Below, piece by piece: positions 7,932 to 17,525 of a stretch of 32,343 bases of DNA. The stretch comes from Planctomycetota bacterium (lineage in GTDB: Bacteria; Planctomycetota; Phycisphaerae; Sedimentisphaerales; Anaerobacaceae). The notes below the pieces were generated by a model. That model was not told the DNA's origin. It saw nothing but the letters and a program-made list of their open reading frames with translations, and did no database searches. Made by a program: the position numbers and the translations under genes. Numbering within the stretch: the stretch's first letter is position 1; every line of letters begins with the position of its first letter. The stretch lies in NCBI GenBank assembly GCA_025459125.1, contig JALORE010000033.1:1-32343 (forward strand), read 5' to 3'.

Positions 7932-8205
7932 CCCGGCACGTTCCCGCAGGACGATACCTCCCGCCGCCGAACGCCGTCGGCCGGCCGGCGCACCCGGGTC
8001 GCGCGACCGACTGGATTGACAACCCCGGCCAGACGATAGGAACGTCTGTGCAGATCGCCTGCCGACGGAATCGACAGGCGCACACCGGGGTATGTGGAGG
8101 TGCCGGTGCGAACCCCGGTTCACCTGGGGCCACGTCGAGAAAGCAGCGCAGGCGCGAGGTGTCGGTAGCGTCTGAGCCGGGGCCCGCGCGCGGGAACGTG
8201 CCGGG
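7932..8205 (+). ncRNA. Candidate structured leader RNA closed by 16-bp stem
   Basis: CCCGGCACGTTCCCGC (7932-7947) and GCGGGAACGTGCCGGG (8190-8205) are exact inverted complements enclosing 242 nt. Inside are CAGACG/CGTCTG (8030-8035/8043-8048, 7-nt loop) and GCCTG/CAGGC (8057-8061/8075-8079) with an inner CGA/TCG. There is also an interleaved pair set: CCGGGG (8085-8090) with CCCCGG (8113-8118), and AGGTG (8098-8102) with CACCT (8121-8125). The latter would be either a pseudoknot or two alternative folds. It ends 45 nt before the TonB receptor start, so a regulatory 5' leader is plausible. Transcription, strand and ligand are unknown; a paired-end mobile palindrome is the main alternative. Confidence 0.35.
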
Positions 8206-8250
8206 AAGCCCGGGAGCAGCCGCCGGGCGACCGCGCCGCTGGGGAATGGG

Positions 8251-10293
8251 GTGTCTTCTGTGAATGCCGGAAAGAACCTGTTGTTACGTATGGTGTGGCT
8301 TCTGGTCCTGGGCTTGTTCGACTTCGCGGAGGCCGGTGCATCCGCGGGGACGGAGCCCAACCAGCCGAGAGCCGAAGAGAACTACCTGGACATGTCGATC
8401 GAGGAACTGATGGACGTCAGCCTCGACACGGTCCAGGGGGCGTCGAAGTACGCCCAGAAGCTTCGGTCGGCGCCCGCGTCCGTGACGATCGTCACGGGGG
8501 ACGAGATCCGCCAGTACGGCTACCGCACGTTGGCGGAGGTCCTGCGGAGCGTCCCCGGCTTCTACCTCAATTATGATCGCAACTACCACTACCTGGGCAC
8601 GCGGGGTTTTCGCCGTCCCGGGGATTACGACTCGCGCATCCTCCTGCTGGTGGACGGCCACCGCGTCAATGAGAATATCGGAGGCGGCCTGCCCTCCGGC
8701 ACGCACTTTCCCCTCGATGTGGACCTGATCGAGAAAGTCGAGGTCATCCGCGGGCCTGGCTCGGCGCTCTACGGCAGCAACGCGCTGCTGGCCGTCATCA
8801 ATGTCGTTACCAAGCAGGGGCGCAGCCTCGACGGAGTGGAGCTGTCCGGATCCGTGGGCAATCTCGACACCTGCCGGGGCCGGGTCACGTATGGCGAGCA
8901 GCTCCGCGAAGACGTCGACGTTCTGCTGTCCGGGACCGCCTACAAGAGCGGGGGGCGGGCCCTGTATTTCCGAGAATTCGACGCGCCCGAAACGAACCAC
9001 GGCTGGGTGGACAACGACGACGATCAGTTCCAGGATGTCGCCGCCCGTGTCTCATGGGGCGACTTCTCCTTCCTGCTGGCGCGCTCGGACCGCGAGAAAG
9101 GTATTCCGACGGCGCCCTGGGGCGTCCTGTTCGGCGATCCGCGCACCCGGACCTGGGACACCACCACCCTGGTCGGCCTGACGTACGATCGGGCGTTGTC
9201 CGAGACGTGGGCCATCAAGGGGCGGGTCAGTTATGGCCACTACGACTATGACGGCGCCTATGCCTACGATTATGCCGAGGAAGGCGAAGACCCCCGCGTC
9301 GTCCTTTTTCAGGACGAGTGGCGGGGCCGCTGGTGGGAAGGAGAACTGCAACTTGTGGGCCGGCCGCTGGAGCGGCATACCCTGAGCGCCGGCACCGAGG
9401 TGGCCTACCACGCCCGCCAGGACCAGAGGGCCTGGGATGAGGTGGTTTGGCTCGATGACGCGCGCAACAGCCAGAACTGGGGCGTCTATGTCCAGGATGA
9501 GTACCGGCCGTGGAAGAACCTGGCCCTGGTGGGGGGCGTGCGGCACGACAACTACGATTCGTTCGGCGGAACCACGAATCCGCGGCTGGGTCTGATCTAC
9601 GATCCGTTCGAGCAGACGACGTTGAAATTGCTGTATGGCACGGCGTTCCGAGCGCCCACCGCCTATGAGTTGTACTACGAGAGCAGCACCGAGAAGGCGA
9701 GCCTCGACATGGAGCCGGAGACCATCACCACCTATGAGGCGGTGGTCGAGCAGCAGTTCACCCGGGTGTTCCGGGGCACGGTCAGCGGCTTCTCCTACGC
9801 GATGGAGAACCTCATCGACCATTTCCTCGATCCGGCCGACGGCCTGCTGGTCTTTCGCAACCTCGATGAAGTCCAGGCCCGCGGCGTCGAGCTGGCCGTG
9901 GACGCCCGCTGGGAGACGGGCTGGCAGTCCCGCCTCAGCTACACCTACGTCCACGCCGCGGACGAGGCCACCGGCCAAGCCCTGGTGGATTCCCCCAAGC
10001 ATCTGGCGAAGCTCCACATCTTGGCGCCGCTCGTGCGGCAGAGGCTCTTTGCTGGCCTGGAGATCCTCTACGACAGCGAAGCCAAGACCCTGGGCGGCCG
10101 GGAGACGGAGGAGTTCGTGCTGACGAACCTGACGCTGACCTATGTGAGTCCGGCCCGCCACCTGGAGGTGTTCGCCAGTGTGTACAACCTTGGGGACACG
10201 CACTACGCCTACCCCGGTTTCGGGGAGCACGTGCAGGATACGATCGCCCAGGACGGCAGGGCGTACCGTGTGGGATTGACATACCGTTTCTGA
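8251..10293 (+). CDS. TonB-dependent outer-membrane receptor
   Basis: A 680-residue outer-membrane beta-barrel with an N-terminal plug that uses TonB/proton-motive force to import a scarce ligand. A hydrophobic signal segment is at about residues 10-28. The plug begins around EELMDVSLDTVQGASKYAQ and carries APASVTIVTGDEIR, TLAEVLRSVPGFY, ILLLVDGHRVNE and IEKVEVIRGPGSALYGSNA, all typical plug motifs. The rest alternates in barrel style (VYVQDEYRPWKNLALVGGVR, YGTAFRAPTAYELYY) and ends in YRVGLTYRF, the expected C-terminal aromatic. GTG at 8251 is used, with GGGG-rich sequence upstream; GTG at 8260 is an alternative start. It is followed after 18 bp by a YfiR-like gene and two histidine kinases, an arrangement suggesting sensing rather than simple uptake. 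The substrate cannot be told. Confidence 0.9.
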   Translation: MSSVNAGKNLLLRMVWLLVLGLFDFAEAGASAGTEPNQPRAEENYLDMSIEELMDVSLDTVQGASKYAQKLRSAPASVTIVTGDEIRQYGYRTLAEVLRSVPGFYLNYDRNYHYLGTRGFRRPGDYDSRILLLVDGHRVNENIGGGLPSGTHFPLDVDLIEKVEVIRGPGSALYGSNALLAVINVVTKQGRSLDGVELSGSVGNLDTCRGRVTYGEQLREDVDVLLSGTAYKSGGRALYFREFDAPETNHGWVDNDDDQFQDVAARVSWGDFSFLLARSDREKGIPTAPWGVLFGDPRTRTWDTTTLVGLTYDRALSETWAIKGRVSYGHYDYDGAYAYDYAEEGEDPRVVLFQDEWRGRWWEGELQLVGRPLERHTLSAGTEVAYHARQDQRAWDEVVWLDDARNSQNWGVYVQDEYRPWKNLALVGGVRHDNYDSFGGTTNPRLGLIYDPFEQTTLKLLYGTAFRAPTAYELYYESSTEKASLDMEPETITTYEAVVEQQFTRVFRGTVSGFSYAMENLIDHFLDPADGLLVFRNLDEVQARGVELAVDARWETGWQSRLSYTYVHAADEATGQALVDSPKHLAKLHILAPLVRQRLFAGLEILYDSEAKTLGGRETEEFVLTNLTLTYVSPARHLEVFASVYNLGDTHYAYPGFGEHVQDTIAQDGRAYRVGLTYRF

Positions 10294-10311
10294 CGGGATT
10301 CTTGCAGGATA

Positions 10312-10968
10312 GTGAGCACGAACCGGGGCATCCTGTTACTGGCGTTGCTGCTCGCGAGCCAGGCACCGTTGTGGGGCCGGGCGGGCGAGGACCCTCCGGC
10401 CGTGCGCGAATACCGGGTCAAGGCCGCCTTCGTGTATAACTTCCTCAAGTTCGTCGTCGGCGGGCGGTTTGTCTCGGCCGAGGACGACAAGAACGCGAAG
10501 GCCGACCCCAATCGCGTCCTGCGGATCGGGGTGTTGGGCCAGGTCCCGGCGCGGGAGGGTTTCGTGGAGCTCCAGGGCAAGCTGGTCCGGGATCAGCGTC
10601 TGGAGGTCCAGTTCTTCCCGGGCTTTGCGGACGTGAAGGATGCCGACCAAGAGGTGCCGCCGCAGCACCCGCAGATGGCAGAACTGCGGAAATGTCACGT
10701 GCTGGTCTTCTGCCCATCGGAGAAGGCGTACCTGGCGCAGATCCTGCCGCACCTGCAAAAAGAAGGCATGCTGCTGGTGGGCGATACTCCCGGTTTCCTG
10801 GAGGCCGGCGGGACGATCAACCTGGTGCTCGAGGATGCCAAAGTCCGGTTTGAGGTCAACCGGGCGGCAGCCAAACGGGCGCGGCTGCAGATCCGGTCGA
10901 GTCTGCTGCGACTGGCGATCCGGACCCTCGAACGTGATTCCCTGGGGGGGCAGGATCATGAGAAGTAA
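10312..10968 (+). CDS. YfiR-like periplasmic protein (DUF4154)
   Basis: A 218-residue exported protein with a signal peptide (ILLLALLLASQAPLWGRA). The YfiR/DUF4154 family marks are clear: EYRVKAAFVYNFLKFV near the mature N-terminus, a central CHVLVFCPSE, and the C-terminal GGTINLVLEDAKVRFEVNRAAAKRARLQIRSSLLRLA, written here in two parts of one continuous block (GGTINLVLEDAKVRFEV and NRAAAKRARLQIRSSLLRLA). Pseudomonas YfiR is a periplasmic redox-responsive repressor of a membrane signalling protein. In clusters like this, the family probably links the TonB receptor to the next gene's kinase. It starts with GTG preceded by AGGAT and overlaps the kinase start by 11 bp, so translation is probably coupled. 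Confidence 0.85.
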   Translation: MSTNRGILLLALLLASQAPLWGRAGEDPPAVREYRVKAAFVYNFLKFVVGGRFVSAEDDKNAKADPNRVLRIGVLGQVPAREGFVELQGKLVRDQRLEVQFFPGFADVKDADQEVPPQHPQMAELRKCHVLVFCPSEKAYLAQILPHLQKEGMLLVGDTPGFLEAGGTINLVLEDAKVRFEVNRAAAKRARLQIRSSLLRLAIRTLERDSLGGQDHEK

Positions 10969-12601
10969 GGGCATTGCCGTGCAGATTCGCGCCGGGCGGC
11001 GCCGGGCCGCGGCCTGGGTCAGCGACCTGTCGCTTCGGCAGAAGCTGGTCGTGGTGATTCTGCTGACGTGTGCCGTCGCGTTGTTGGTGGCGGGCACGAT
11101 CCTCGGCGCGTGGGAACGGACGTCCCTGCGCCGGGCGCTGGTGCGCGACCTGATGGCTCAGGCCCACATCGTGGCGGAGAATTGCCGGGCCGCCGTCGCC
11201 TTCGGCGACCGGACCGACGCCGCCGCCATCCTGCAGACGCTCCAAGCCCTCCCGGCCATCACCGGCGCGTGCCTGTCCCGAAAAGAAGATCCGGTGTTCG
11301 CCTCCTACGTGCGCAAAGGCACCGACCCCGCGCATTCGCCCCGTGCTCTGGAGCGGGACGGCGCCTTCTTCCGTCACGCGGACCTGGCCGTCCAGGTGCC
11401 GGTGGTGCTCGATGGGCAGCGGCTCGGCACAATCACGCTGGTCGCCGACCTGGAGTCTCTGAGCACGCGGCTGCGGGCCGGCATCGTCGTCATCCTGGGG
11501 GTCCTGGCCGCCTCTCTGGTGGCGGCCTATCTGATCTCAGCCCGGCTGCAGGGGATCATCTCCAAGCCCATTCTGCAGTTGGCCGCTCTGGCGCGGCTGG
11601 TCTCGGAGCGGAAGGAATACACGGTCCGGGCGGCGGTGTGCGGCCGGGACGAGGTGGGGACGCTGGTTGAGGCCTTCAACGAGATGCTCGAGCAGATCCG
11701 GCAGCGCGATGCGGCGCTGGTCGGTGCCAACGAGCAGTTGGAGGCCCGCGTGCAGGAACGCACGGCGGAACTGCAGGGCACCAATGAGAAGTTGACCCGG
11801 GAGATCCTGGCCCGGCGCCAGACCGATCGCGCTTTGGGCGAGGCCAACGAGCAACTGGCCGAAACCGTGAAGAATCTGCGCCGTTCCAATAAGGAGCTGC
11901 AGGATTTCGCGTACGTCGCGGCGCACGACCTGCGGGCGCCGCTGCGCGGGATCGCGACCCTGGCGGACTGGATCGCGGTGGACTACGCCGAGCAACTCGA
12001 CGAGCAGGGACACCAGCAATTACAGTTGCTCAAGGGCCGGGTCGCCCGGATGACCGACCTGATCAACGGCATCCTGCAATATGCCGAGATCGGTCGCGTG
12101 ACGAGCCCGCGGGGGCCGGTGGATATCGGCGTGCTGGTGCGTGAGACGGTGGCGCGGCTGACGCCGCCGGCCTCGGTGGAAGTCATCGTGGGCGAGACCC
12201 TGCCCCGGATCGTGGGAGAGAAGCTCCGTCTGGGCCAGGTGTTCCACCACCTGATCGACAACGCGATCAAGTACCTGGACAAGCCCGAGGGCCGCGTCGA
12301 GATTCGCGGCACGGCGGACCAGAATTTCTGGACGTTCGCGGTATCCGATAACGGGCCGGGCATTGAAGAGAAGTATTTCGCGAAGGTTTTCCAGATGTTC
12401 CAGACCCTCGCGCCCCGCGATCAGCGGGAAAGCACGGGGATCGGCCTGCCGATTGTCAAGAAGATCGTCGAGCTGTGGGGCGGCAGCGTCTGGATCGAAT
12501 CCCAACCGGGCGAAGGCGCCACCTTCCTGTTCACCGTGCCCCAAGCCGAGCAGGGGAGAGAGCGTTGCGCCGAGGCCCTGGGAGGAGTGAACGCCAACTG
12601 A
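10958..12601 (+). CDS. Membrane sensor histidine kinase (HAMP)
   Basis: A 547-residue inner-membrane kinase that autophosphorylates in response to a periplasmic signal. TM1 is at about 31-50. The periplasmic part at 52-165 (RTSLRRALVRDLMAQAHIV, AVAFGDRTDAAAIL) resembles CHASE8-type sensor domains. TM2 is at about 172-194, HAMP at 195-248 and a coiled coil at 250-315. The HisKA H-box is FAYVAAHDLRAPLRG with His323. HATPase boxes are N435 (DNAIKYLDKP), [11 protein letters not shown] (464-474) and STGIGLPIVKK (492-502). The true start is the ATG at 10958 inside the YfiR gene; upstream in-frame sequence is out-of-frame YfiR coding. Its kinase core is closely similar to the second kinase of the operon ([16 protein letters not shown]), so the two are paralogs. 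No receiver protein is encoded nearby. Confidence 0.93.
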   Translation: MRSKGIAVQIRAGRRRAAAWVSDLSLRQKLVVVILLTCAVALLVAGTILGAWERTSLRRALVRDLMAQAHIVAENCRAAVAFGDRTDAAAILQTLQALPAITGACLSRKEDPVFASYVRKGTDPAHSPRALERDGAFFRHADLAVQVPVVLDGQRLGTITLVADLESLSTRLRAGIVVILGVLAASLVAAYLISARLQGIISKPILQLAALARLVSERKEYTVRAAVCGRDEVGTLVEAFNEMLEQIRQRDAALVGANEQLEARVQERTAELQGTNEKLTREILARRQTDRALGEANEQLAETVKNLRRSNKELQDFAYVAAHDLRAPLRGIATLADWIAVDYAEQLDEQGHQQLQLLKGRVARMTDLINGILQYAEIGRVTSPRGPVDIGVLVRETVARLTPPASVEVIVGETLPRIVGEKLRLGQVFHHLIDNAIKYLDKPEGRVEIRGTADQNFWTFAVSDNGPGIEEKYFAKVFQMFQTLAPRDQRESTGIGLPIVKKIVELWGGSVWIESQPGEGATFLFTVPQAEQGRERCAEALGGVNAN

Positions 12602-12638
12602 TGTTGTCGACACCGCCAACGGCGAAGAAAGGTTCAGA

Positions 12639-13754
12639 ATGCATACGACGTGGATGGAAATCGGTTTGATGCTCTTGTCGCTGGCTGCCCCGGCGGGGAC
12701 GCGGACCGGCCCGCACCGGATCTTCGTAATCAGCAGCTATCACAAGGAATACCTCTGGTCGCAGGACACCCAGAAGGGGCTCTGCGCGGGCCTGCTGGAG
12801 TTCCATTTCCTCGACGACGCGGGCCAGGCCGCCGAGTTCACGCGCACGGATACCGCCACCAGTTCCCGCTGTGTCCTCCAGAAGACCTGGCTGGACACGA
12901 AGCGTCAAAACGGCAAGGCACAAATCGCGGCGGCCGTGGATCGTGTGATGGCGGAATTGTCAGCCTTCCGCCCCGATTTGGTCCTGCTCGGGGACGACAA
13001 TGCTGCCAACTACGTCGGCAATCAGCTCGTCGATACGGACCTGGCCGTGGTCTTCTGGGGCATCAACGGGTTGCCGCTGCGCTACGGGCTGCTCGATTCC
13101 CTGGCGAAACCCGGGCACAACGTCACCGGCGTCTACCAGGCGGGCTATTTGAAAGAATGCCTCGAGTTTCTCCAGCGCCTCCTGCCCCACGTAAAAACGT
13201 TCGCCGTTCTCTCCGATGATTCGGAGACGGGACGTTCGAAGGTCAAGGCCCTGGAGAGTCTACACGAAGCGGGCGCCCTGCCCCTGCGATTGGTGGAATC
13301 CGTGGTTACAAATGGGCTGGAGGAGTGGAAGGCGGGCGCCCTGCGGCTGCAGGACCAGGTGGATGCGTTCTTTGTCATGAACCACAACAGCCTGAAAGAC
13401 GCGAACGGCAGTGTGGTGGATCAACTGGAGATCGGCCAGTGGTATCTCCAGCACATCCGCAAGCCCGAATGCGCTCACGAGCGGCAGTTCGCAGAAGAGG
13501 GGATGTTGTGCGTCTGCGACGATTCGGGCTATAACCAGGGCTACCAGGCCGTGTGCCTGGCCCACCGGATTCTCCACGGCCAGGAGCGGCCCGGCCAGAT
13601 CGCCGTCACCGCGCCGGGACGGGGCCCGCTCCTCGTCAACCGCACGCGGGCCCGGATGCTGGGCCTGGAGATCACGCCGGCCCTGGGCGCGGAAGAGATC
13701 ATCGAGAAGGCGTTGGCGTTGGAGCGGACCTCGAACCCGCCGGGAGCAAACTGA
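12639..13754 (+). CDS. ABC-type substrate-binding protein (PF04392-like)
   Basis: A 371-residue exported binding protein with a short signal peptide ([13 protein letters not shown]). It has the two-lobed periplasmic-binding pattern of the uncharacterised ABC_sub_bind family: [21 protein letters not shown] at the start (residues 26-46), [51 protein letters not shown] and [16 protein letters not shown]. There is no permease or ATPase gene beside it. Its stop TGA overlaps the ATG of the big kinase by one base. The likely role is therefore to present a ligand to that kinase's periplasmic domain rather than to a transporter; this is inference from context. Confidence 0.85.
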   Translation: MHTTWMEIGLMLLSLAAPAGTRTGPHRIFVISSYHKEYLWSQDTQKGLCAGLLEFHFLDDAGQAAEFTRTDTATSSRCVLQKTWLDTKRQNGKAQIAAAVDRVMAELSAFRPDLVLLGDDNAANYVGNQLVDTDLAVVFWGINGLPLRYGLLDSLAKPGHNVTGVYQAGYLKECLEFLQRLLPHVKTFAVLSDDSETGRSKVKALESLHEAGALPLRLVESVVTNGLEEWKAGALRLQDQVDAFFVMNHNSLKDANGSVVDQLEIGQWYLQHIRKPECAHERQFAEEGMLCVCDDSGYNQGYQAVCLAHRILHGQERPGQIAVTAPGRGPLLVNRTRARMLGLEITPALGAEEIIEKALALERTSNPPGAN

Positions 13755-16700
13755 TGGACCTGGGAATCAAAAGAGCGTTCAACAACCTGCCCCTGTCCTG
13801 GAAGATCCTGTGCGGCTTTCTGTCTGTGTGCTGCGCCCTGACTGCCGCGTCCGGGATCGTCCATTACCGTTACTCGAGGAACGTCGTGGAGCAGTCGATC
13901 CGCGAGCAGGCGTTCGCCTTGTGCGAGCGCATCGAGCGCGAGTTTGCCCTGCTGTATGCGACCCCCGTGGAACACGAGCTGCGCCTGCTGGTGACGTCGC
14001 CGCAACTCAACAACTACCTGATGTCGTCCCGGGAAGAGCGGCTTCTGCATCGCGCCGAGGTGGAACGATTGTTCCTGAGCTTGTCCCAGGGACGCGACCT
14101 GTACGTGGCGACGACGTTCCTGGACGCCGCGGGCCACGAGCAGATCGGCACCTGCGGCAGTCGGCGTGCCCGGACCTTTCGGTCCCTGGCGGAGATGCAA
14201 AATGGGGACATTGCCGGCCGGAACCTGCGCACCCTCTTTGCGGAACTGAAATCGGGACGGGCACGGTCGCTCGCCTGTTCCGCCCCGTTCTGGGATACGG
14301 AAGGCCGGTTGAGCATCCTCGTGGGCATGGTGAAGCAGGAGCCGGAGGCCGGCGGCTTCGGGGGCGCGGTGGTGCAGCACTGCAACCTGACCGGTTTCAT
14401 CCGCGGCGTGTCGCAGCGGCGCATTCTGGGCGCCGCTGTGGTGCGGATCTACAACAGCGACGGTACGGCCCTGTCCGTACCGCTGGCCGAGGAACTCCGA
14501 CAGGCCCCCCGGGCCGGTCACGACGGGGCCGGAGGGCCCGTCGGGGACTGTGCCTACACCGCCCAATGCCGCTTCCTGGCCGACGCGGCGCCGACCCTGA
14601 CGGTGGTCTGTAGTGTCCCCCGCGCGGTCATTTCCCGGCAACTCACGCCGGTGATTCAGTCGGTGGTCGTGATCTTCTCCGTCCTGTTGGCCGGGGCGGT
14701 AGTCAGCTCGCTGCTGATCTCCCGCTGGATCTCGGGACGCATCCGCACGCTGACCAAGGCCGCCAAGAACGTCAGTGCCCAGAGACTGGATGTCGACCTG
14801 GACACCCGGCTGACGGAGTCCGTTGATGAGATCGGCATCCTGGCTCATGCCTTCCGGACGATGCTCCGGGATTTGCAGGAATCCACCACGTCGATCGACA
14901 GCCTCAACCGTGAGGTCACCCAGCGCAAAGAGGCGGAGGCCGCCCTGCGCCGGGAACGCGATCGGGCCCAGCGCTACCTGGACACGGCCGGCGTCATGCT
15001 GGTCGCTCTGAACGAGAAAGGGCGGATCACCCTGATCAATCGCAAGGGCAGCCAGATCCTGGGTTATGAAGAACAGGAGCTGCTCGGCAAGGACTGGTTC
15101 GAGACCTGTCTGCCGTCCCAGGCGCAGGGCTCCGTCCGCGCGGTCTTCGAGCGCCTGCGGGCGGGCGAGATCGAGGCGGCCAGGTACGCCGAGAACGCGG
15201 TGCGCACCCGATCCGGGGAAGAGCGCCTCATGGCCTGGCACAACACGGTCCTGACCGATGACACGGGCCGCATCATCGGCGCCCTGAGCTCCGGGGAAGA
15301 CATCACCGAGCGCCGCAAGGCGGAGGAGGAACTGCGCCGCGGCGAGGAGCGTCTCCGCCAGCAGACGGCCCTCTTGAGGAATGTGCTCGCCCACATCCCG
15401 TACTTTGTCTTCTGGAAAGACCTCGACTCGGTGTATCTCGGGTGCAACGAGGTGTTCGCCCGGAGCGCGGGGGTGGAAGGCCCCGACGATATTGTCGGCA
15501 AGACCGATTACGACCTCGTCTGGAAGAACGAGGCCCCGCTCTATCGGCAGTGTGACAAGCAGGTCATGGACGGCGGGGTGTCCCTGTTGAACTTTGAAGA
15601 GCCCCAGACCCGGGAAGACGGCCGTCAGATCACCCTGTTGACGAGCAAAGTCCCGCTGCGCGATGCCGACGGCCGCGTCGCGGGCGTGCTGGGCATCTAC
15701 ACCGACATCACGGAGCGCAAATCCCTGGAAGACGCCCTGCGCGAGAGTGAGACGCGGTTCCGTTCCGTGGTGGAGCAGGCGGGCGACGGGTTTGAGCTGC
15801 TGGATGAGCAGGGCCGGTTTGTGGACATGAACAGCGCCACCTGCCGGGCGCTGGGGTACACCAAGGAGGAGCTGCTGGGCCTGAGCGTTTCGGACATCAA
15901 TCCGGTCGTGAGCCGGGAGCAGTACGCGGCGCTCCTCCAATCCATGGCCGGCCAGCCGCCCAAGACGTTCGAGTCCGTGCACCGGCGCCAGGATGGAACG
16001 ACGTTCCCGGTCGAGATCACCATCTCGCTCCTGCAGCTCGGCGGCGTCCTGCGCTGCGTGGCGCTCGTCCGGGACATCACCGAGCGCAAGCAGGCGGAAC
16101 TGCGCATTCGGCGTGACGCCACGGTGCAGGCGGCGATCAACAAGCTGTTGGGTCTCTCGTTGGAGAACCTCACCCTCGAGGAGATCCTCCAGCAGGCGAT
16201 CGATCACATCACGTCCGCGGCCGAGTTTGCCCTGGAGGCCAAGGGGGCCATCTTCCTCGCGGACGACGCGCAGGAGACGCTGGTGCTGGCCGCCCAGCGG
16301 GGGCTGGCTCCGCCCCTGGTGGCCCACTGCGCCCGCGTGCCCTTCGGCACCTGTGTGTGCGGCCGCGCGGCGCAGTCACACGACCTCCAGTTCCTCGACC
16401 GTCTGGAGGAGATTCACGAGTACACCTTCGCAGACGCCCGTCCCCACGGCCACTACTGCGCGCCGATCCTGTCCGCCGGCAAGGTGCTGGGGGTCCTCAC
16501 TACGTACGTCCAGGAAGGGCACACGCGCAGCCAGGACGAGGAGGACTTTCTGCGCAGCGCCGCCGCGGTCCTGGCGGGCGTCATCCGGCGCAAGCAGGCG
16601 GAGGACCGCCAGGCCCGGTTGCTCCAGAAGCTGTCGGAGATCAACCAGGAGCTCAAGGAGTTTGCCTACGTGGTCTCGCACGACCTCAAAGCCCCGCTGC

Positions 16701-17356
16701 GCGCGATCCGCACGCTGGCCGAGTGGCTCGCGGCCGATTACCAGGACAAGCTTGACGCGCAGGGCAAGGAGACGCTCCAGTTGCTGGGCGGCCGGGTGGA
16801 CCGGATGCAGAACCTGATCGACGGAGTCCTGCAGTACTCCCGGATCGGCCGCACGGAGCAGGCGGCGGTACCGGTCTGCCTCGCGCAGCTCCTGCCGGAG
16901 ATTGTCGAGGATCTGAGCGTGCCGGCGCACATCGCCGTCCACCTCGAAGACCCTCTGCCTACCATCACCGCGGACCCCACGCGGATCACGCAGGTCTTTC
17001 AGAACCTCCTGAGCAACGCCATCAAGTACACGGACAAGCCCCAGGGCCAGATCATGGTCGGCTGTGTGGCAGAAGGCGGCTTCTGGCAGTTCCATGTCCG
17101 TGACAACGGCCCGGGCATCGAAGAAAAGCACTTCGAGCGGATCTTCAAGCTCTTCCAGACGCTGGCGCCGCGCGACGGCAGCGAAAGCACCGGCGTCGGC
17201 CTGACGATCACCAAGAAGATCGTCGAGACCTACGGCGGTCGCATCTGGGTCGAATCCGAGGTCGGCCGGGGGAGCACGTTCTTCTTCACCTTCCCCCAAG
17301 CGCCGGAGAACGCGGTGCCAGAGACGCTCCAACCGTGTGCGGCCGGACAGGTGTGA
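13754..17356 (+). CDS. Large multi-PAS/GAF sensor histidine kinase
   Basis: A 1200-residue membrane histidine kinase. TM1 is at about 18-37, a large periplasmic sensor at 38-300, TM2 at 302-323 and HAMP at 324-378. Three PAS/PAC units (about 400-520, 535-655 and 665-780) each end in a DITER motif. A GAF domain (790-945) holds GTCVCGRAA (C867, C869) and [10 protein letters not shown]. HisKA carries His976 in [15 protein letters not shown]. HATPase boxes are N1088 ([10 protein letters not shown]), [11 protein letters not shown] and [11 protein letters not shown]. The ATG at 13754 overlaps the stop of the binding-protein gene (TGATG), so translation is coupled; the open frame extends further upstream only as a shadow of that gene. 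There is no receiver domain. The stop codon lies inside a word repeat shared with the convergent AraC gene. Confidence 0.93.
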   Translation: MDLGIKRAFNNLPLSWKILCGFLSVCCALTAASGIVHYRYSRNVVEQSIREQAFALCERIEREFALLYATPVEHELRLLVTSPQLNNYLMSSREERLLHRAEVERLFLSLSQGRDLYVATTFLDAAGHEQIGTCGSRRARTFRSLAEMQNGDIAGRNLRTLFAELKSGRARSLACSAPFWDTEGRLSILVGMVKQEPEAGGFGGAVVQHCNLTGFIRGVSQRRILGAAVVRIYNSDGTALSVPLAEELRQAPRAGHDGAGGPVGDCAYTAQCRFLADAAPTLTVVCSVPRAVISRQLTPVIQSVVVIFSVLLAGAVVSSLLISRWISGRIRTLTKAAKNVSAQRLDVDLDTRLTESVDEIGILAHAFRTMLRDLQESTTSIDSLNREVTQRKEAEAALRRERDRAQRYLDTAGVMLVALNEKGRITLINRKGSQILGYEEQELLGKDWFETCLPSQAQGSVRAVFERLRAGEIEAARYAENAVRTRSGEERLMAWHNTVLTDDTGRIIGALSSGEDITERRKAEEELRRGEERLRQQTALLRNVLAHIPYFVFWKDLDSVYLGCNEVFARSAGVEGPDDIVGKTDYDLVWKNEAPLYRQCDKQVMDGGVSLLNFEEPQTREDGRQITLLTSKVPLRDADGRVAGVLGIYTDITERKSLEDALRESETRFRSVVEQAGDGFELLDEQGRFVDMNSATCRALGYTKEELLGLSVSDINPVVSREQYAALLQSMAGQPPKTFESVHRRQDGTTFPVEITISLLQLGGVLRCVALVRDITERKQAELRIRRDATVQAAINKLLGLSLENLTLEEILQQAIDHITSAAEFALEAKGAIFLADDAQETLVLAAQRGLAPPLVAHCARVPFGTCVCGRAAQSHDLQFLDRLEEIHEYTFADARPHGHYCAPILSAGKVLGVLTTYVQEGHTRSQDEEDFLRSAAAVLAGVIRRKQAEDRQARLLQKLSEINQELKEFAYVVSHDLKAPLRAIRTLAEWLAADYQDKLDAQGKETLQLLGGRVDRMQNLIDGVLQYSRIGRTEQAAVPVCLAQLLPEIVEDLSVPAHIAVHLEDPLPTITADPTRITQVFQNLLSNAIKYTDKPQGQIMVGCVAEGGFWQFHVRDNGPGIEEKHFERIFKLFQTLAPRDGSESTGVGLTITKKIVETYGGRIWVESEVGRGSTFFFTFPQAPENAVPETLQPCAAGQV

Positions 17357-17525
17357 TGTTGGATGTGTGATGTGTGATTTCTGACTTACGAGGTGATGGT
17401 CATACCTCTTACTTCAAACATCACACTTCCGGAAGGCGAAGTGCCAAGTGTAAAGTCCGAAGTTTGAGGTAGGATGTCGCGATCGCGTCTTACATGAAAC
17501 ATCAAGACTCACACATCAAACTTTA
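17351..17525. repeat. GTGTGATG-type palindromic word repeat between convergent genes
   Basis: Two consecutive palindromic units fill the space between the kinase and the AraC gene. The left arm has GTGTGATGTTGGATGTGTGA, answered by TTCAAACATCACACTT at about 17413-17428. A second unit runs from about 17431 to ACATCAAGACTCACACATC. The first GTGTGA supplies the kinase's last codon and stop. On the minus strand, GTTTGATGTGTGA supplies the last codons and stop of the AraC gene. A related unit lies behind leuA at 26624-26711. Confidence 0.7.

Larger units (their letters stand above)
7240..8250. other. Gene-free kilobase with repeats and structured DNA
   Basis: No open frame here shows family motifs; the longest frames are mutually overlapping high-GC shadows. 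It contains the dxr promoter, a repeat with an 11-bp inverted pair (7517-7527 and 7563-7573), and from 7932 to 8205 a segment closed by a 16-bp perfect inverted repeat just upstream of the TonB receptor gene. No match to a known riboswitch core could be established by eye. Confidence 0.5.

Noticed and set aside
8085..8130. Cobalamin-riboswitch-like GGTGCGAA or a tRNA T-arm ending in CCA
   Set aside because: GGTGCGAACCCCGG resembles the B12-box core, but the CCCGCCACTGT segment, the nearby GGGAA and the closing AGTCAGGAGACC are missing. The tRNA reading fails because the loop is not TTCNANN and no anticodon arm can be drawn.
7337..8263. Long overlapping frames on both strands in the spacer upstream of the TonB gene
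   Set aside because: Several frames are open at once, none has a start site with a ribosome-binding signal, and the translations are Arg/Pro/Gly-rich without motifs.
10640..10957. Longer N-terminus of the first kinase
   Set aside because: In that stretch the YfiR-like gene is coding in another frame; the kinase's own sequence starts with the ATG at 10958, shortly before its first membrane helix.
13541..16327. 928-codon open frame on the minus strand
   Set aside because: It is the antisense shadow of the large kinase, whose PAS, GAF and kinase motifs on the plus strand are unmistakable. The minus-strand translation has no family motifs.
17351..17525. CRISPR array
   Set aside because: The recurring GTGTGATG words are not evenly spaced, have no unique spacers and form inverted rather than direct repeats.
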